Position numbers and translations under genes: made by a program. This document shows positions 18,864 to 27,481 of a stretch of 64,000 nt of DNA, one piece after another. This stretch comes from Caballeronia megalochromosomata. GTDB taxonomy: Bacteria > Pseudomonadota > Gammaproteobacteria > Burkholderiales > Burkholderiaceae. The DNA lies in contig LRBF01000105.1 in assembly GCA_001580565.1 (NCBI GenBank), forward strand, positions 1 to 64,000, written 5' to 3'. Position 1 is the stretch's first letter. The number at the start of each line of letters is the position of its first letter. The notes below the pieces were generated by a model. It was not told the DNA's origin. It searched no databases and saw only the letters and a list, made by a program, of their open reading frames with translations.

Positions 18864-19430
18864 ATGCATAAAAACAAGAGTCCGTGGCATCGGCCGCTGT
18901 CCCGCGTGGCGGTGTGCGCCGCATTCGGCTTCGCGTCGGCAGCGGCTCATGCCGATCGTTTCGGCCTTCAGATCGCAGGCGGCGTCGCCGACCGCGACAT
19001 CAAAAAAGCAGATCTCGGCGTGTCCTGGGATCCGGGCCTCACCTGGTGGGAAATCGGCGGATTCCATTTCACGCTCGTCGGAGAAGGGCACGTCTCCTAC
19101 TGGCATACGACCGAGGACAACGCCGTTCATCCGAGCATCTGGGAAGTCGGCATTACGCCGGTGGTGCGCTTCGTCAAGAGCGCCGGTTATTTCCGGCCGT
19201 TCATCGAGGCGGGCGTCGGCGTGCGACTGCTTTCGCACGCGCGCATCACCGAGGATTTCACCGTGTCGACGGCCTTTCAGTTCGCCGACATGGTGGGCGT
19301 CGGCATGATTTTCGGCGAGAAGCAGAGCTATCAGGCGGGCTTTCGTTTCCAGCATCTGTCGAACGGCGGTATCAAAGACCCGAATCCTGGTATAAATTTC
19401 AGCCAGCTATATCTGCAATACAACTTTTGA
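18864..19430 (+). CDS. Outer-membrane lipid A 3-O-deacylase, PagL/acyloxyacyl hydrolase family
   Basis: An outer-membrane beta-barrel enzyme that trims the 3-O acyl chain from lipid A. The 188-aa product has a signal peptide ending AAAHA-DRFG and alternating barrel strands. The C-terminal active-site region is FRFQHLSNGGIKDPNPGINF, with the His-x-Ser pair typical of PagL, and the protein ends in an aromatic YLQYNF as outer-membrane proteins do. The start is ATG 18864; a GTG two codons upstream (18858) is the alternative. It stands alone between rpoH and an NTF2-like gene. Confidence 0.9.
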   Translation: MHKNKSPWHRPLSRVAVCAAFGFASAAAHADRFGLQIAGGVADRDIKKADLGVSWDPGLTWWEIGGFHFTLVGEGHVSYWHTTEDNAVHPSIWEVGITPVVRFVKSAGYFRPFIEAGVGVRLLSHARITEDFTVSTAFQFADMVGVGMIFGEKQSYQAGFRFQHLSNGGIKDPNPGINFSQLYLQYNF

Positions 19431-19475
19431 CGAGGCGCCGGCGCATCGGTTCCTCGACACAAGGGGACTCGACAG

Positions 19476-19859
19476 ATGCCGGCAAAAACCATTGAGGCCA
19501 TCCGCGGCCTCGAGCGCGACCGCTTCCGTGCGATGGTCGAGGGTGACGGGCCGGCGCTGGACGCGCTGCTGGCCGAGAACGTCAGCTACGTCCACACGAA
19601 CGGCAAGCGAGAGACGAAGCGTCAGTTCATCGACGCGATCACCGCTGGACGCCGCCGCTATCGCCAGATCGAGATTCAGTCGCAGGACGTGCTGCCCGCC
19701 GGCCGCGATACGTGTCTCGTCTCGGGCCGCGCGCTGATCGAGATGGAATCGAAGAACGGCGCGCTGCTGTTTCCGATCGCCTATACCGCCGTTCACGTGC
19801 AGACCGAGGGCCAGTGGCAGCTGCTCGCGCTGCAGGCGACGCGCGTGGCTCTGGAATAG
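19476..19859 (+). CDS. NTF2-like protein, DUF4440 family
   Basis: A 127-aa cytoplasmic protein with an N-terminal helix (IEAIRGLERDRFRAMVEGDGPALDALLAENVSYVHTNG) and the strand pattern of the SnoaL/DUF4440 cone fold (TCLVSGRALIEM, then AYTAVHVQTEGQWQLLALQATR). These folds may bind small hydrophobic molecules or act as hydratases or isomerases, but no specific active site can be named here. It lies 45 bp after the lipid A deacylase gene and may share its transcript. It converges with leuA. Confidence 0.85.
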   Translation: MPAKTIEAIRGLERDRFRAMVEGDGPALDALLAENVSYVHTNGKRETKRQFIDAITAGRRRYRQIEIQSQDVLPAGRDTCLVSGRALIEMESKNGALLFPIAYTAVHVQTEGQWQLLALQATRVALE

Positions 19860-19877
19860 CCACGCGCGCGCCTTTCG

Positions 19878-21530
19878 TCAGGCTTCGACGGCTTCGTCCT
19901 GCCGCACGGCGTTGACTATGCGCGCGGAGCGGTTCACTGCGCTCACGACCGCATCGGCGACCGCGAGCGCCGGATTCGCGTGCACCGCGACGCCGAAGCG
20001 CGTTTGCCCGTCGCCGACGCGGCAGCCGACGAACGCCGCCGTATCGCCGCTCGCCGTCACGGACGTTTCGAACCAGTTCACGTTCGCGTCCACACCGAGC
20101 GCCGCGGCGACCGTCTGCGCGTAAGCGTCGCCGCTCGTTGCGCTCGCCGCCGGCGCAATCGTGACGCGCTTGCCGAACACCGACAGCGTCGATACGTCCA
20201 CGCGCGAAACCGGCCCGCCCGCGTCGAAATACTCGCGCTTGAAGAGTTCGCAGATCGCATCGCCGCTGATTTCCGCGCCGGAGGCGTCGGTGACGGTCTG
20301 AACGGCGTGGCTGAACTCGATCTGCACGCGGCGCGGCGGCGTGAAGCCGAGTCCGCGTTCGAGCAGATACGTGGAGCCGCCCTTGCCCGACTGGCTGTTC
20401 ACGCGGATCACGGCATCGTAGCTGCGGCCGAGATCGGCAGGATCGATCGGCAAATAGGGCACTTCCCACACCGTGCCGGGCACGCGCTGCGCGAAGCCTT
20501 TGCGGATCGCGTCCTGATGCGAACCGGAAAACGCGGTGAACACGAGATCGCCCGCATACGGATGGCGCGGATGCACCGGAATCTGGTTGCAGCGCTCCAC
20601 CACGCGGCGCACGGCGTCGATGTCGGAGAAATCGAGGCCCGGATCGATGCCTTGCGTGTAGAGATTCATCGCGAGCGTGACGAGATCGACGTTGCCGGTG
20701 CGCTCACCGTTGCCGAAGAGACACCCTTCGATGCGATCCGCGCCCGCGAGCACCGCCATTTCTGCCGCCGCGACCGCCGTCCCGCGATCGTTATGCGGAT
20801 GCACCGACAGCACGATGCTGTCGCGATAACCCATGTTGCGGTCCATCCATTCGACCTGATCGGCGAACACATTGGGCATCGCGGCTTCGACCGTCGCGGG
20901 GAGGTTCACGATCATCTTGTGATCAGATGTCGGACGCCAGGTTTGCGCGACCGCGTCGCACACTTCCCGCGCGAACGGGAGTTCGGTCATGCTGAAGGTC
21001 TCGGGCGAGTACTGGTAGGTCCAGTGCGTGTCCGGCCGCGCCTCCGCGCATTCCTTGATGATGCGCGTGCCTTCGACGGCAAGCGCCTTCACTTCATCCT
21101 TCGACTGATTGAACACGATCTTGCGGAACGAGGGCGCGATCGCGTTGTAGAGATGCACGATCACCTTGCTCGCGCCTTCGACGGCTTCGAACGTGCGCTC
21201 GATCAGTTCGCGGCGCGACTGAACCAGCACTTCGATGGTCACGTCGTCCGGGATACGCTTTTCGTCGATCAGTTTGCGCACGAAGTCGAAATCGGTCTGC
21301 GATGCCGACGGGAACCCCACCTCGATTTCCTTGAACCCGATTTTCACCAGCATCTCGAAGAACACGAGCTTCGCGGCGATGCTCATCGGCTCGATGAGCG
21401 ACTGGTTGCCATCGCGCAGATCGGTGCTCATCCAGATGGGCGCTTTCTCGATCGTGCGGTTCGGCCAGCGGCGGCCATTCAGACGGACTTGCGGAAACGG
21501 GCGGTATTTCTCGGCGGGGTTCGGCATCAT
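19878..21530 (-). CDS. leuA: 2-isopropylmalate synthase
   Basis: First committed enzyme of leucine biosynthesis: it condenses acetyl-CoA with 2-ketoisovalerate in the cytoplasm. The 550-aa product is of the long type: TIM barrel with [11 protein letters not shown] (metal-binding Asp), [23 protein letters not shown] (HxH-type metal site) and [12 protein letters not shown], then a C-terminal LeuA regulatory domain (from about residue 430) expected to bind leucine as feedback inhibitor. The start is at the first of two ATG codons ([14 protein letters not shown]). A 300-nt leader with a leucine-codon-rich peptide precedes it, pointing to attenuation. Confidence 0.97.
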   Translation of the reverse strand: MMPNPAEKYRPFPQVRLNGRRWPNRTIEKAPIWMSTDLRDGNQSLIEPMSIAAKLVFFEMLVKIGFKEIEVGFPSASQTDFDFVRKLIDEKRIPDDVTIEVLVQSRRELIERTFEAVEGASKVIVHLYNAIAPSFRKIVFNQSKDEVKALAVEGTRIIKECAEARPDTHWTYQYSPETFSMTELPFAREVCDAVAQTWRPTSDHKMIVNLPATVEAAMPNVFADQVEWMDRNMGYRDSIVLSVHPHNDRGTAVAAAEMAVLAGADRIEGCLFGNGERTGNVDLVTLAMNLYTQGIDPGLDFSDIDAVRRVVERCNQIPVHPRHPYAGDLVFTAFSGSHQDAIRKGFAQRVPGTVWEVPYLPIDPADLGRSYDAVIRVNSQSGKGGSTYLLERGLGFTPPRRVQIEFSHAVQTVTDASGAEISGDAICELFKREYFDAGGPVSRVDVSTLSVFGKRVTIAPAASATSGDAYAQTVAAALGVDANVNWFETSVTASGDTAAFVGCRVGDGQTRFGVAVHANPALAVADAVVSAVNRSARIVNAVRQDEAVEA

Positions 21531-21834
21531 GATCGTCGATCTCTCTTCGGACGGTTTGCGTAGCGCCTGCGATAGAGGCCGTGTCCGGCGGCTGGCCGGG
21601 CGTGGCGGGATGCACGTGAGACGGTGCGGCGCGCGCGTGCCACGGAATCACCGGCGATGGTGACGCCTGCGACCAACGTGAACGTGCGCGAAGCAGCGTG
21701 CATTTGACCCTCGCGTTCCCGTTTCGCGGGATGCGCGAACGAAAAGCTGACGACTACAAGTGGTAAGAAAAGGAACTACAGGGACTTCTGGCAGGACCAC
21801 GCGCCTTGCGACGCGCGGCGCTACGTCTGGCGAC
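21531..21834 (-). other. leuA untranslated leader downstream of the leader peptide
   Basis: About 300 nt between the leader-peptide stop and leuA. The proximal part contains AGACGTAG, able to pair back into the Leu codons, and GCGCC/GGCGC segments able to form an alternative hairpin (CCGCGCG with CGCGTGG, one G-U). A U-rich stretch TTCCTTTTCTT follows at about 21763-21773. I do not see a textbook terminator, so the switching element remains to be defined. Confidence 0.5.
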
Positions 21835-21912
21835 TTACGCTAGACGTAGCGATAGGGGCCGCGCTAGGCGGCCCGAAATAATTCGGAGGGAGGGAGACTG
21901 GGCAAAGCTCAT
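21835..21912 (-). CDS. Leucine-rich leader peptide of leuA (candidate leuL)
   Basis: A 25-codon ORF from ATG 21912 to TAA 21837-21835, beginning MSFAQSPSLRIISG and ending RLARPLSLRLA. Five of 25 codons are Leu and four of those are CTA, a codon that the window's large GC-rich genes almost never use. All four CTA codons fall in the last ten residues (CTA GCG CGG CCC CTA, then CTA CGT CTA). The same RNA folds: GGGCCGC/GCGGCCC brackets the first CTA, and CTACGTCT pairs perfectly with AGACGTAG just after the stop. This is the layout of an attenuator whose ribosome stalls when charged leucyl-tRNA is scarce. There is no Shine-Dalgarno sequence; the ATG may be the transcript's first codon. The call is inferred from sequence. 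Confidence 0.75.
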   Translation of the reverse strand: MSFAQSPSLRIISGRLARPLSLRLA

Positions 21913-21920
21913 GCAATCGA

Positions 21921-21949
21921 CTTTAAACCAGCGTTGAATACCGTGTCAA
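21921..21949 (-). promoter_or_regulatory. Promoter for the leuA leader
   Basis: On the minus strand, a consensus -35 TTGACA (21949-21944) is followed after 17 bp by TTAAAG (or TTTAAA at 16 bp). The -35 overlaps the ybiB stop codon. The expected start point is about 21915-21912, at or within three bases of the leader-peptide ATG. Confidence 0.6.
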
Positions 21950-22938
21950 ATGGGATTTGCCTGATCGGCGGCGGGTTTGCGCACCACATTGGCGATGACT
22001 TCGACCTGGCGCGCGACCGCGGGCGGCACCGGCACGTCGCCGCGCAACACGCATTCGATCCAGCGCGCGGTGGTCGCGGCGTCGAGTCCTTCGGGCAGCT
22101 CGACGGCGGGCGCGTGCGGCTGCGAGTGCTCCGGCGCGATCAGCGTCTCGACGTGGCCGTCGTGGAACCAGTCGACCTGCACCTGGCGGCGCGTGTCGGC
22201 GACCGCTTCGCCTTCGGTGCCGCGCGCGAGCAGCGCGCCGCCCGCCGCCGCATCAGGATGCTCGGTGAACAGTCCGGTGAGACTCTCGCGATACTCCGGA
22301 TGCGTGTAGTTGACGAGCCGTAGTCCCGGATCGCCGAACGGTTGAAGGATCTTCACGAGCGTGTGCGTCGAATTGCGCACGCCCATGCGGCGTCTGAGCG
22401 CCAGGAGCCGCGCGAGCTTCGGCGCGAGCACGGCGATCGGCGCAAACGCGAGACGCCGCGACGCGAGGCTGTCTTCGATTTCATCGTGGGAAGCCGCGTG
22501 CGCGATACCGAGTTCGGTGAAAATCTCGGCGCTCGTCACGCGGCCCGGATCGTCGGTGACGCCGTGCACCAGCACCGGCACGCCTTCGCGCGCGAGCAAC
22601 AGCGACAAGAGCGGCACGAGGTTCGGCGTCTTGCGTGCGCCGTTGTAGCTCGGAATCGATACGGGCCGCGCATGTTCGCGGCCATCCTGAACATGCAGCG
22701 GTTCGAACGAGCGATGCGCGGCAGAGAGCATGGCGGCGAGCTCGGCGGCCGTTTCGCCCTTCACGCGATACGCGAGCAGCACCGCGCCCAGCTCGAGTTC
22801 GGGAACGCGATCCTCGAGTATCGCTTCGTAGAGCGCGTAGGTGTCGTCGTGCGAGAGGGCGCGCGCACCGTTCGGCCCGCGGCCGATTTCCTTGATGAAG
22901 CGTGCACAGGCGAAAGTGGGGGAAGCGGAGTCGGTCAT
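21946..22938 (-). CDS. ybiB: DNA-binding protein YbiB (TrpD2 family)
   Basis: A 330-aa homologue of anthranilate phosphoribosyltransferase that lacks that activity in studied members; YbiB of E. coli binds nucleic acid. The sequence begins MTDSASPTFACARFIKEIGRGPNGAR and contains the TrpD-like helical domain (LSHDDTYALYEAILEDRVPELELGAVLLAYRVKGETAAEL) and the VPVLVHGVTDDPGRVTSAEIFTELGI region. The catalytic GTGGD motif of true TrpD is missing and replaced by SYNGARKTPNLVPL. It lies upstream of leuA in the same direction, and the leuA promoter overlaps its stop codon. Confidence 0.92.
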   Translation of the reverse strand: MTDSASPTFACARFIKEIGRGPNGARALSHDDTYALYEAILEDRVPELELGAVLLAYRVKGETAAELAAMLSAAHRSFEPLHVQDGREHARPVSIPSYNGARKTPNLVPLLSLLLAREGVPVLVHGVTDDPGRVTSAEIFTELGIAHAASHDEIEDSLASRRLAFAPIAVLAPKLARLLALRRRMGVRNSTHTLVKILQPFGDPGLRLVNYTHPEYRESLTGLFTEHPDAAAGGALLARGTEGEAVADTRRQVQVDWFHDGHVETLIAPEHSQPHAPAVELPEGLDAATTARWIECVLRGDVPVPPAVARQVEVIANVVRKPAADQANPI

Positions 22939-23275
22939 CGGAAAGTTGAGGCGGATCGGGTGCTCAATTCCGTACTGTGAGCGATGCCGTCGCGCGTTTT
23001 ATGATGCAGGAAGCTTATTGAGTACCGTATTTGACGAGCGCTGGCAAGCTGCGCCGATCGAGCGTTTCGTGCGAATTTCGTCCGATGCTTACTAATAAGG
23101 CATCCCAGGCCGGTCCGGCGAAGGCTCGGCGAAAGCACGCAAAGCCGCGCCCGCCAAGCCTCGCCGGCCTCGCCACGAGGCGCGCGCGCACGTTAAACTT
23201 CCTTTTCTCGCCGGCCGTTCGCGCCAGCGCATTCGTCCATGAATCTGCACATCAAAACAGCAACAGGAGAGCGGG
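22939..23275. other. Divergent intergenic region, ybiB to the FAH-family gene
   Basis: 337 bp between two divergently transcribed genes. It must hold both promoters, but no clear -35/-10 pair, operator or RNA gene is evident. An ORF from ATG 23088 that ends in the ATGA of the next gene encodes a 64-residue Arg/Ala-rich sequence typical of chance GC-rich reading frames. Confidence 0.45.
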
Positions 23276-23974
23276 ATGAGTTACGTGTTTCCTCCGGCAC
23301 CGGCAGCAGCGGTGCCCGTCGATGGTTCGAATGAGCAGTTTCCGGTGCGCCGCATCTATTGCGTCGGCCGCAACTACGAAGCCCACGCACGCGAAATGGG
23401 CCACGACCCGGACCGCGAGCCGCCGTTCTTCTTCAGCAAGCCCGCAGATGCTGTGCTGTACGTCGCGCCCGGTTCCACGGGCGAGTTCCCGTATCCGTCG
23501 CAGACGAAGAACCTGCACTTCGAGATGGAGCTCGTCGCCGCAATCGGCAAGCAGGGCAAGAACATTCCCGCCGATAAAGGGCTCGATTACGTCTACGGCT
23601 ACGCGCTCGGCCTCGACATGACGCGTCGCGACCTGCAAGCCGAAGCGAAGAAGCTCGGCCGTCCGTGGGACACGGCGAAAGGCTTCGACCGCTCCGCGCC
23701 GATCGGCCCGATTCATCCGGTGTCGAAGGTCGGCCATCTGGACAAGAGCGCGATCTGGCTGAGCGTGAACGGCGAGGAAAAGCAGCGTTCGGACATCTCG
23801 CAACTGATCTGGTCGGTGGGTGAAACCGTCGCGTATCTGTCGACACTCTTCGAACTCTTTCCCGGCGATCTCATTTTCACCGGCACGCCCGAAGGCGTCG
23901 GCGCGGTCGTGAAGGGCGATCTGCTCAAGGGCGGCGTCGACGGCATCGGCGAATTTTCGGTGCGCGTCGTATGA
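23276..23974 (+). CDS. Fumarylacetoacetate hydrolase family protein
   Basis: A 232-aa single-domain FAH-fold enzyme that needs a divalent metal. Typical motifs are IYCVGRNYEAHAREMG, PPFFFSKPADAVL, HFEMELVAAIGKQGKNI (metal-ligand Glu), YGYALGLDMTRRDLQAEAKKLGRPW and PGDLIFTGTPEGVGAV. This subfamily includes acylpyruvases and fumarylpyruvate hydrolases. The coupling to a zeta-class maleyl isomerase (ATGA overlap) favours fumarylpyruvate or fumarylacetoacetate as substrate, that is, degradation of gentisate or homogentisate. No ring-cleaving dioxygenase is nearby, so the substrate is an inference. ATG 23276 follows AGGAGAGCGGG. Confidence 0.93.
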   Translation: MSYVFPPAPAAAVPVDGSNEQFPVRRIYCVGRNYEAHAREMGHDPDREPPFFFSKPADAVLYVAPGSTGEFPYPSQTKNLHFEMELVAAIGKQGKNIPADKGLDYVYGYALGLDMTRRDLQAEAKKLGRPWDTAKGFDRSAPIGPIHPVSKVGHLDKSAIWLSVNGEEKQRSDISQLIWSVGETVAYLSTLFELFPGDLIFTGTPEGVGAVVKGDLLKGGVDGIGEFSVRVV

Positions 23975-24615
23975 AGCTTTATAGCTATTTCCGCAGTTCG
24001 GCGGCGTATCGCGTGCGCATCGCGCTGAATCTGAAGGGGCTCGATTACGAATACGTCGGCGTGCATCTGCTGCGCGAGGGCGGCCAGCAACTGAAGCCCG
24101 AGTATCGCGCGGTCAATCCGGACGGCATCGTGCCAACGCTGATCGATGGCGACGACGTGCTCACGCAGTCGCTGGCGATCATCGAGTATCTCGACGAGAC
24201 GCATCCCGAGCCGCCGCTCCTGCCGAAGAGCCCGTCAGACCGTGCGTTCGTGCGCTCGGTCGCGATGCAGGTCGCCTGCGAGATTCATCCGCTCGACAAC
24301 CTGCGCGTGCTGAAGTACCTGAAGCATCAGGTCAAGGTGCCGGATGAAACCAAGGACGCGTGGTACAGGCACTGGGTCGAGATCGGCTTCGAATCGCTCG
24401 AAAAGCGGCTTGCCGCCGATCCGCGCGTCGGCGCGCTGACCTTCGGCGACACCCCGACCGTCGCCGATCTGTGCCTGGTGCCGCAGGTGTTCAACGCGCG
24501 GCGCTTCGGCATCGACGTGAGCGCCTATCCGACCATCGCGCGCATCGCGGATCACGCCTGCACGCTCGACGCCTTCGCGCGAGCCGCTCCGGCGCAGCAG
24601 CCGGACGCGGAATGA
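23971..24615 (+). CDS. maiA: Maleylacetoacetate (maleylpyruvate) isomerase, zeta-class GST
   Basis: Glutathione-dependent cis-trans isomerase in aromatic catabolism. The 214-aa product shows the N-terminal GST fold MKLYSYFRSSAAYRVRIALNLKGLDYEY, with the zeta signature SSAAYRVRIAL. It also has NPDGIVPTLIDGDDVLTQSLAIIEYLDE and the C-terminal FGDTPTVADLCLVPQVFNARRFGIDV. It overlaps the FAH-family gene by four bases, consistent with consecutive isomerase and hydrolase steps. Its stop likewise overlaps the start of the broken exporter gene that follows. Confidence 0.94.
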   Translation: MKLYSYFRSSAAYRVRIALNLKGLDYEYVGVHLLREGGQQLKPEYRAVNPDGIVPTLIDGDDVLTQSLAIIEYLDETHPEPPLLPKSPSDRAFVRSVAMQVACEIHPLDNLRVLKYLKHQVKVPDETKDAWYRHWVEIGFESLEKRLAADPRVGALTFGDTPTVADLCLVPQVFNARRFGIDVSAYPTIARIADHACTLDAFARAAPAQQPDAE

Positions 24616-25243
24616 CGGCAACGGTTTCTGCCGGAGCGCTGTCGAGTTATCTGTCGGGTGCCGACTTGGGGCGAGCCTGATCGTCGCGATCGGGGCGCAG
24701 AATGCGTTCGTGTTGCGGCAGGGGTTGAAGCGCAGTCACGTGGGCATCGTCGTGTCGATCTGCGCGTTCATCGACGTGCTGTTGATCGGGCTCGGCGTCG
24801 GCGGAATGGGCGCGCTCATCGCGCGTGCGCCCGTACTGCTCGACGTGATTCGCTGGGCGGGCGCGATCTTCGTGTTTCTGTACGGCCTGCGCGCGTTTCT
24901 CGCGGCGTGGCGCGGACCGGGGCATCTGAACGCGTCGGACGGCGAGACGCAGACGGCGATCGGCGCGGCGTCCACCGTGCTCGCGCTGTCGCTGCTCAAT
25001 CCGCACGTCTATCTCGATACCGTGGTGCTGCTCGGCGGCATCGGCGCGCAGCGAGGCTGGCCGGGCAACGCGTGGTTCGCGGCGGGCGCGATGTGCGCGT
25101 CGGTCGTCTGGTTCACCGCGCTCGGCTACGGGGCGCGCCTCCTCGAACCGTGGTTCGAGAAAGACGTGTCGTGGCGCGTGCTCGATGTGATCGTCGGCTG
25201 CGTAATGTGGTGGATCGCGGCTTCTCTGATGTTCGCGCGATGA
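24612..25243 (+). pseudogene. LysE/ArgO-family amino-acid exporter with a one-base frameshift
   Basis: ATG 24612 overlaps the maiA stop and begins MTATVSAGALSSYLSGADLG, the expected N-terminus, but the frame reaches TGA at 24678-24680. The rest of the protein continues in another frame from about 24671: GASLIVAIGAQNAFVLRQGL, then SLLNPHVYLDTVVLLGGIG and further helices to the TGA at 25241-25243. Insertion of one G into the GGGG run at 24668-24671 would restore a normal exporter of about 210 aa. Either this is a recent loss-of-function mutation, a base-call error in a homopolymer, or slippage on the G run. The missing part is short, so all membrane segments are otherwise present. Confidence 0.8.
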
Positions 25244-25268
25244 AAAAGGGCGTCCAATTCGGACGCCC
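25243..25268 (-). terminator. Terminator of ftsY
   Basis: A perfect 8-bp stem, GGGCGTCC (25248-25255) with GGACGCCC (25261-25268), and loop AATTC. On the minus strand it is followed by TTTTTCA, 10 bp past the ftsY stop. It may also stop the exporter transcript on the plus strand. Confidence 0.85.
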
Positions 25269-25278
25269 GTTTCAAGGT

Positions 25279-26523
25279 TCAGCCGAGCAGTGCGTCGGCG
25301 AACTCTTCGGCGCTGAACGGCTGCAAATCTTCGACCTTCTCGCCCACGCCGATGAAGTACACCGGAACAGGCCGCTGACGCGCGATCGCGGCCAGAATGC
25401 CGCCCTTCGCGGTGCCGTCGAGCTTCGTCACGACGAGGCCGGTCAGGCCCAGCGCATCGTCGAACGCCTTCACCTGCGCGAGCGCGTTCTGGCCCGTGTT
25501 GGCGTCGATCACGAGCAGGACCTCGTGCGGCGCGTCGGGCATGGCCTTCGCGATCACGCGGCGCACCTTGCGCAGTTCTTCCATCAGATGCAGCTGCGTC
25601 GGCAGGCGGCCGGCGGTGTCGGCCATCATCACGTCGATCTTACGCGCGCGCGCCGCGCCGACCGCGTCGTAAATCACGGCGGCGGCGTCGCCGCTTTCCT
25701 GTGCGATCACCATCACGTTGTTGCGCTCGCCCCAGACGGTCAGTTGTTCGCGCGCGGCGGCGCGGAACGTATCGCCCGCGGCGAGCAGCACCGACTGATT
25801 GAAGTGCTGCAGATGCTTCGCCAGCTTGCCGATGCTCGTCGTTTTGCCGACGCCGTTCACGCCCGCGATCATCATCACGAGCGGTTGCGCGCGTCCGAGC
25901 ATCAGCGATTTTTCGAGCGGGCGCAGCAGGTCGACCAGCAATTCGCGCAGCGCGGCCTTCACTTGCGACGCGTCGGTCAGACGTTCCGCGCGCACTTTCT
26001 CGCGTAGCGATTCGAGCAGGAACTCGGTTGCGTCGACGCCGGCGTCGGACATCAGGAGCGCGGTTTCGAGTTCTTCGTACAGGTCTTCATCGATCTTCGC
26101 GCTGACGAAAATGCCGGTCAGGTTGGAGCTCGTCTTGGATAGACCGTGACGCAGGCGCGACATCCACGACTTTTTCGCGACGGGATCGGGTTCGGGCGGC
26201 GGCACGATTTCCTCGCTCGCCAGATCCGTTTCCGGACCGCGCGCCCATTGCGATTGAGTGCGGCCTTGCCAGTATTCCTTGGCTTCTTCCGTCTTGGGCG
26301 CGACGGGCGGCGTCGCCGCAACGGGAGCGGGCGCTTTTGCGGGCGCCGCTTGCACGGGCGCCTGCGCCTTTGCTTCTTCCGGCGGCGCAAGGGCCGCAAG
26401 CGCCTGCCGCTCGAGTTCGGCGTCGGAGAGTGCTTCGTCTTCGGCCGTCTCGACGGATTCTTCTTGAGGCGCGTCGAGCGGCGCGTCAGCCGGTTTTTTG
26501 AATTTCTTGAAGAAGCTGAACAT
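25279..26523 (-). CDS. ftsY: Signal recognition particle receptor FtsY
   Basis: Membrane-associated GTPase that docks SRP-ribosome complexes at the translocon. The 414-aa product has an N-terminal acidic and Ala/Pro-rich A domain (residues about 10-125) and then the NG domain. G motifs are GVNGVGKTTSIGKLAKH, DTAGRLPTQLHLMEEL and TKLDGTAKGG. The start at 26523 (MFSFFKKFKKP, amphipathic and basic, suited for lipid contact) is chosen; the frame stays open to 26586 but those residues are not FtsY-like. It is divergent from rsmD, as in many proteobacteria. Confidence 0.97.
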   Translation of the reverse strand: MFSFFKKFKKPADAPLDAPQEESVETAEDEALSDAELERQALAALAPPEEAKAQAPVQAAPAKAPAPVAATPPVAPKTEEAKEYWQGRTQSQWARGPETDLASEEIVPPPEPDPVAKKSWMSRLRHGLSKTSSNLTGIFVSAKIDEDLYEELETALLMSDAGVDATEFLLESLREKVRAERLTDASQVKAALRELLVDLLRPLEKSLMLGRAQPLVMMIAGVNGVGKTTSIGKLAKHLQHFNQSVLLAAGDTFRAAAREQLTVWGERNNVMVIAQESGDAAAVIYDAVGAARARKIDVMMADTAGRLPTQLHLMEELRKVRRVIAKAMPDAPHEVLLVIDANTGQNALAQVKAFDDALGLTGLVVTKLDGTAKGGILAAIARQRPVPVYFIGVGEKVEDLQPFSAEEFADALLG

Positions 26524-26755
26524 GGATGTGTGGCGATGATGCGCGCGTGATCGGATGGCCCCGTGCGCGCTGTCGAGTCGCTTCACGCGAGGCCCGCGCG
26601 ATGGGATGGAAGCGGCTTATTTTATCAGGCGCCGCCGTCCGCGCCCGTGCGGCTCCCGGCATGGCGTGCGCGTGTGGTAACGTTGGCTTTCATTGCCCGG
26701 GCCTGCCGATCGTCAGGTAAGAATGCCCGGCGCGCTCGACTCCAGCCATCCTTTT

Positions 26756-27382
26756 ATGCCCCGCTCGTCCGCTACTCGTTCCGTCTTGCCCAGCCACACG
26801 CCGTCGCGTGGAGGCAAACCGCACACGATCCGCATCATCGGCGGAGACTGGAAGCGCACGCCGCTGCCCGTGCTCGATCTCGACGGCCTCAGGCCCACGC
26901 CGGATCGCGTGCGCGAGACGCTCTTCAACTGGCTCGGCCAGGATCTCTCGGGGCAGAATTGCCTCGACATGTTCGCCGGCAGCGGCGCGCTCGGTTTCGA
27001 GGCCGCGTCACGCGGCGCTGCACGCGTGCTGATGGTCGAAAGGAGCGGGAAGGCCGCCGCGCAGATCAGGGCGAACCAGACGAAGCTCGGCGCGCGCAAC
27101 ATCGACATTGCGGAAACAGATGCGCTGCGGCTCGCCGCCAGCCTCGCGCCCGGCTCGTTCGACGTGATCTTTCTGGACCCGCCATTCGGCGATCAGGCGT
27201 TGCTCTTGCGCGCGCTGGAGTTGGCCGCGCCGCTTGCCGCGCCCGATGGGGCGATTTACGTCGAATGCGGCGATCCGCTGGACCTGGCGGGCATCGATGC
27301 GCTCGCGGGCTGGACCGTCGTGCGCGATGGCAAGGCGGGCGCCGTTCGCTATCATTTGCTGCGCCGCGAAAATGAGGAATAA
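26756..27382 (+). CDS. rsmD: 16S rRNA (guanine966-N2)-methyltransferase
   Basis: SAM-dependent enzyme that methylates G966 in the small subunit during assembly. Motifs are HTIRIIGGDWKRTPLPV, GLRPTPDRVRETLFNWL, LDMFAGSGALGFEAASRGA (SAM site) and FDVIFLDPPF (catalytic DPPF). The start is uncertain: ATG 26756 gives a 208-aa protein, and ATG 26723 has AGGTAAGA close upstream and adds 11 residues. The N-terminal residues before HTIRIIG are not conserved. It is divergent from ftsY and followed by coaD. Confidence 0.93.
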   Translation: MPRSSATRSVLPSHTPSRGGKPHTIRIIGGDWKRTPLPVLDLDGLRPTPDRVRETLFNWLGQDLSGQNCLDMFAGSGALGFEAASRGAARVLMVERSGKAAAQIRANQTKLGARNIDIAETDALRLAASLAPGSFDVIFLDPPFGDQALLLRALELAAPLAAPDGAIYVECGDPLDLAGIDALAGWTVVRDGKAGAVRYHLLRRENEE

Positions 27383-27481
27383 TGCGCGTTCCCCAATTTT
27401 GCGCCGCCAATCTTGATGGGAATGAGGCAGAGTGGGTCGTCGCAGCCACGCGACCGAATGTAAATAAAAGAGGAGAAGCTC

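Noticed and set aside
19980..21563. 527-codon plus-strand open frame over leuA
   Set aside because: Mirror frame of leuA with no recognisable protein features.
23088..23279. 64-codon ORF whose stop overlaps the FAH-family start (ATGA)
   Set aside because: The product is an Arg/Ala/Pro-rich sequence with no domain and no ribosome binding site, as expected for chance reading frames in GC-rich DNA.
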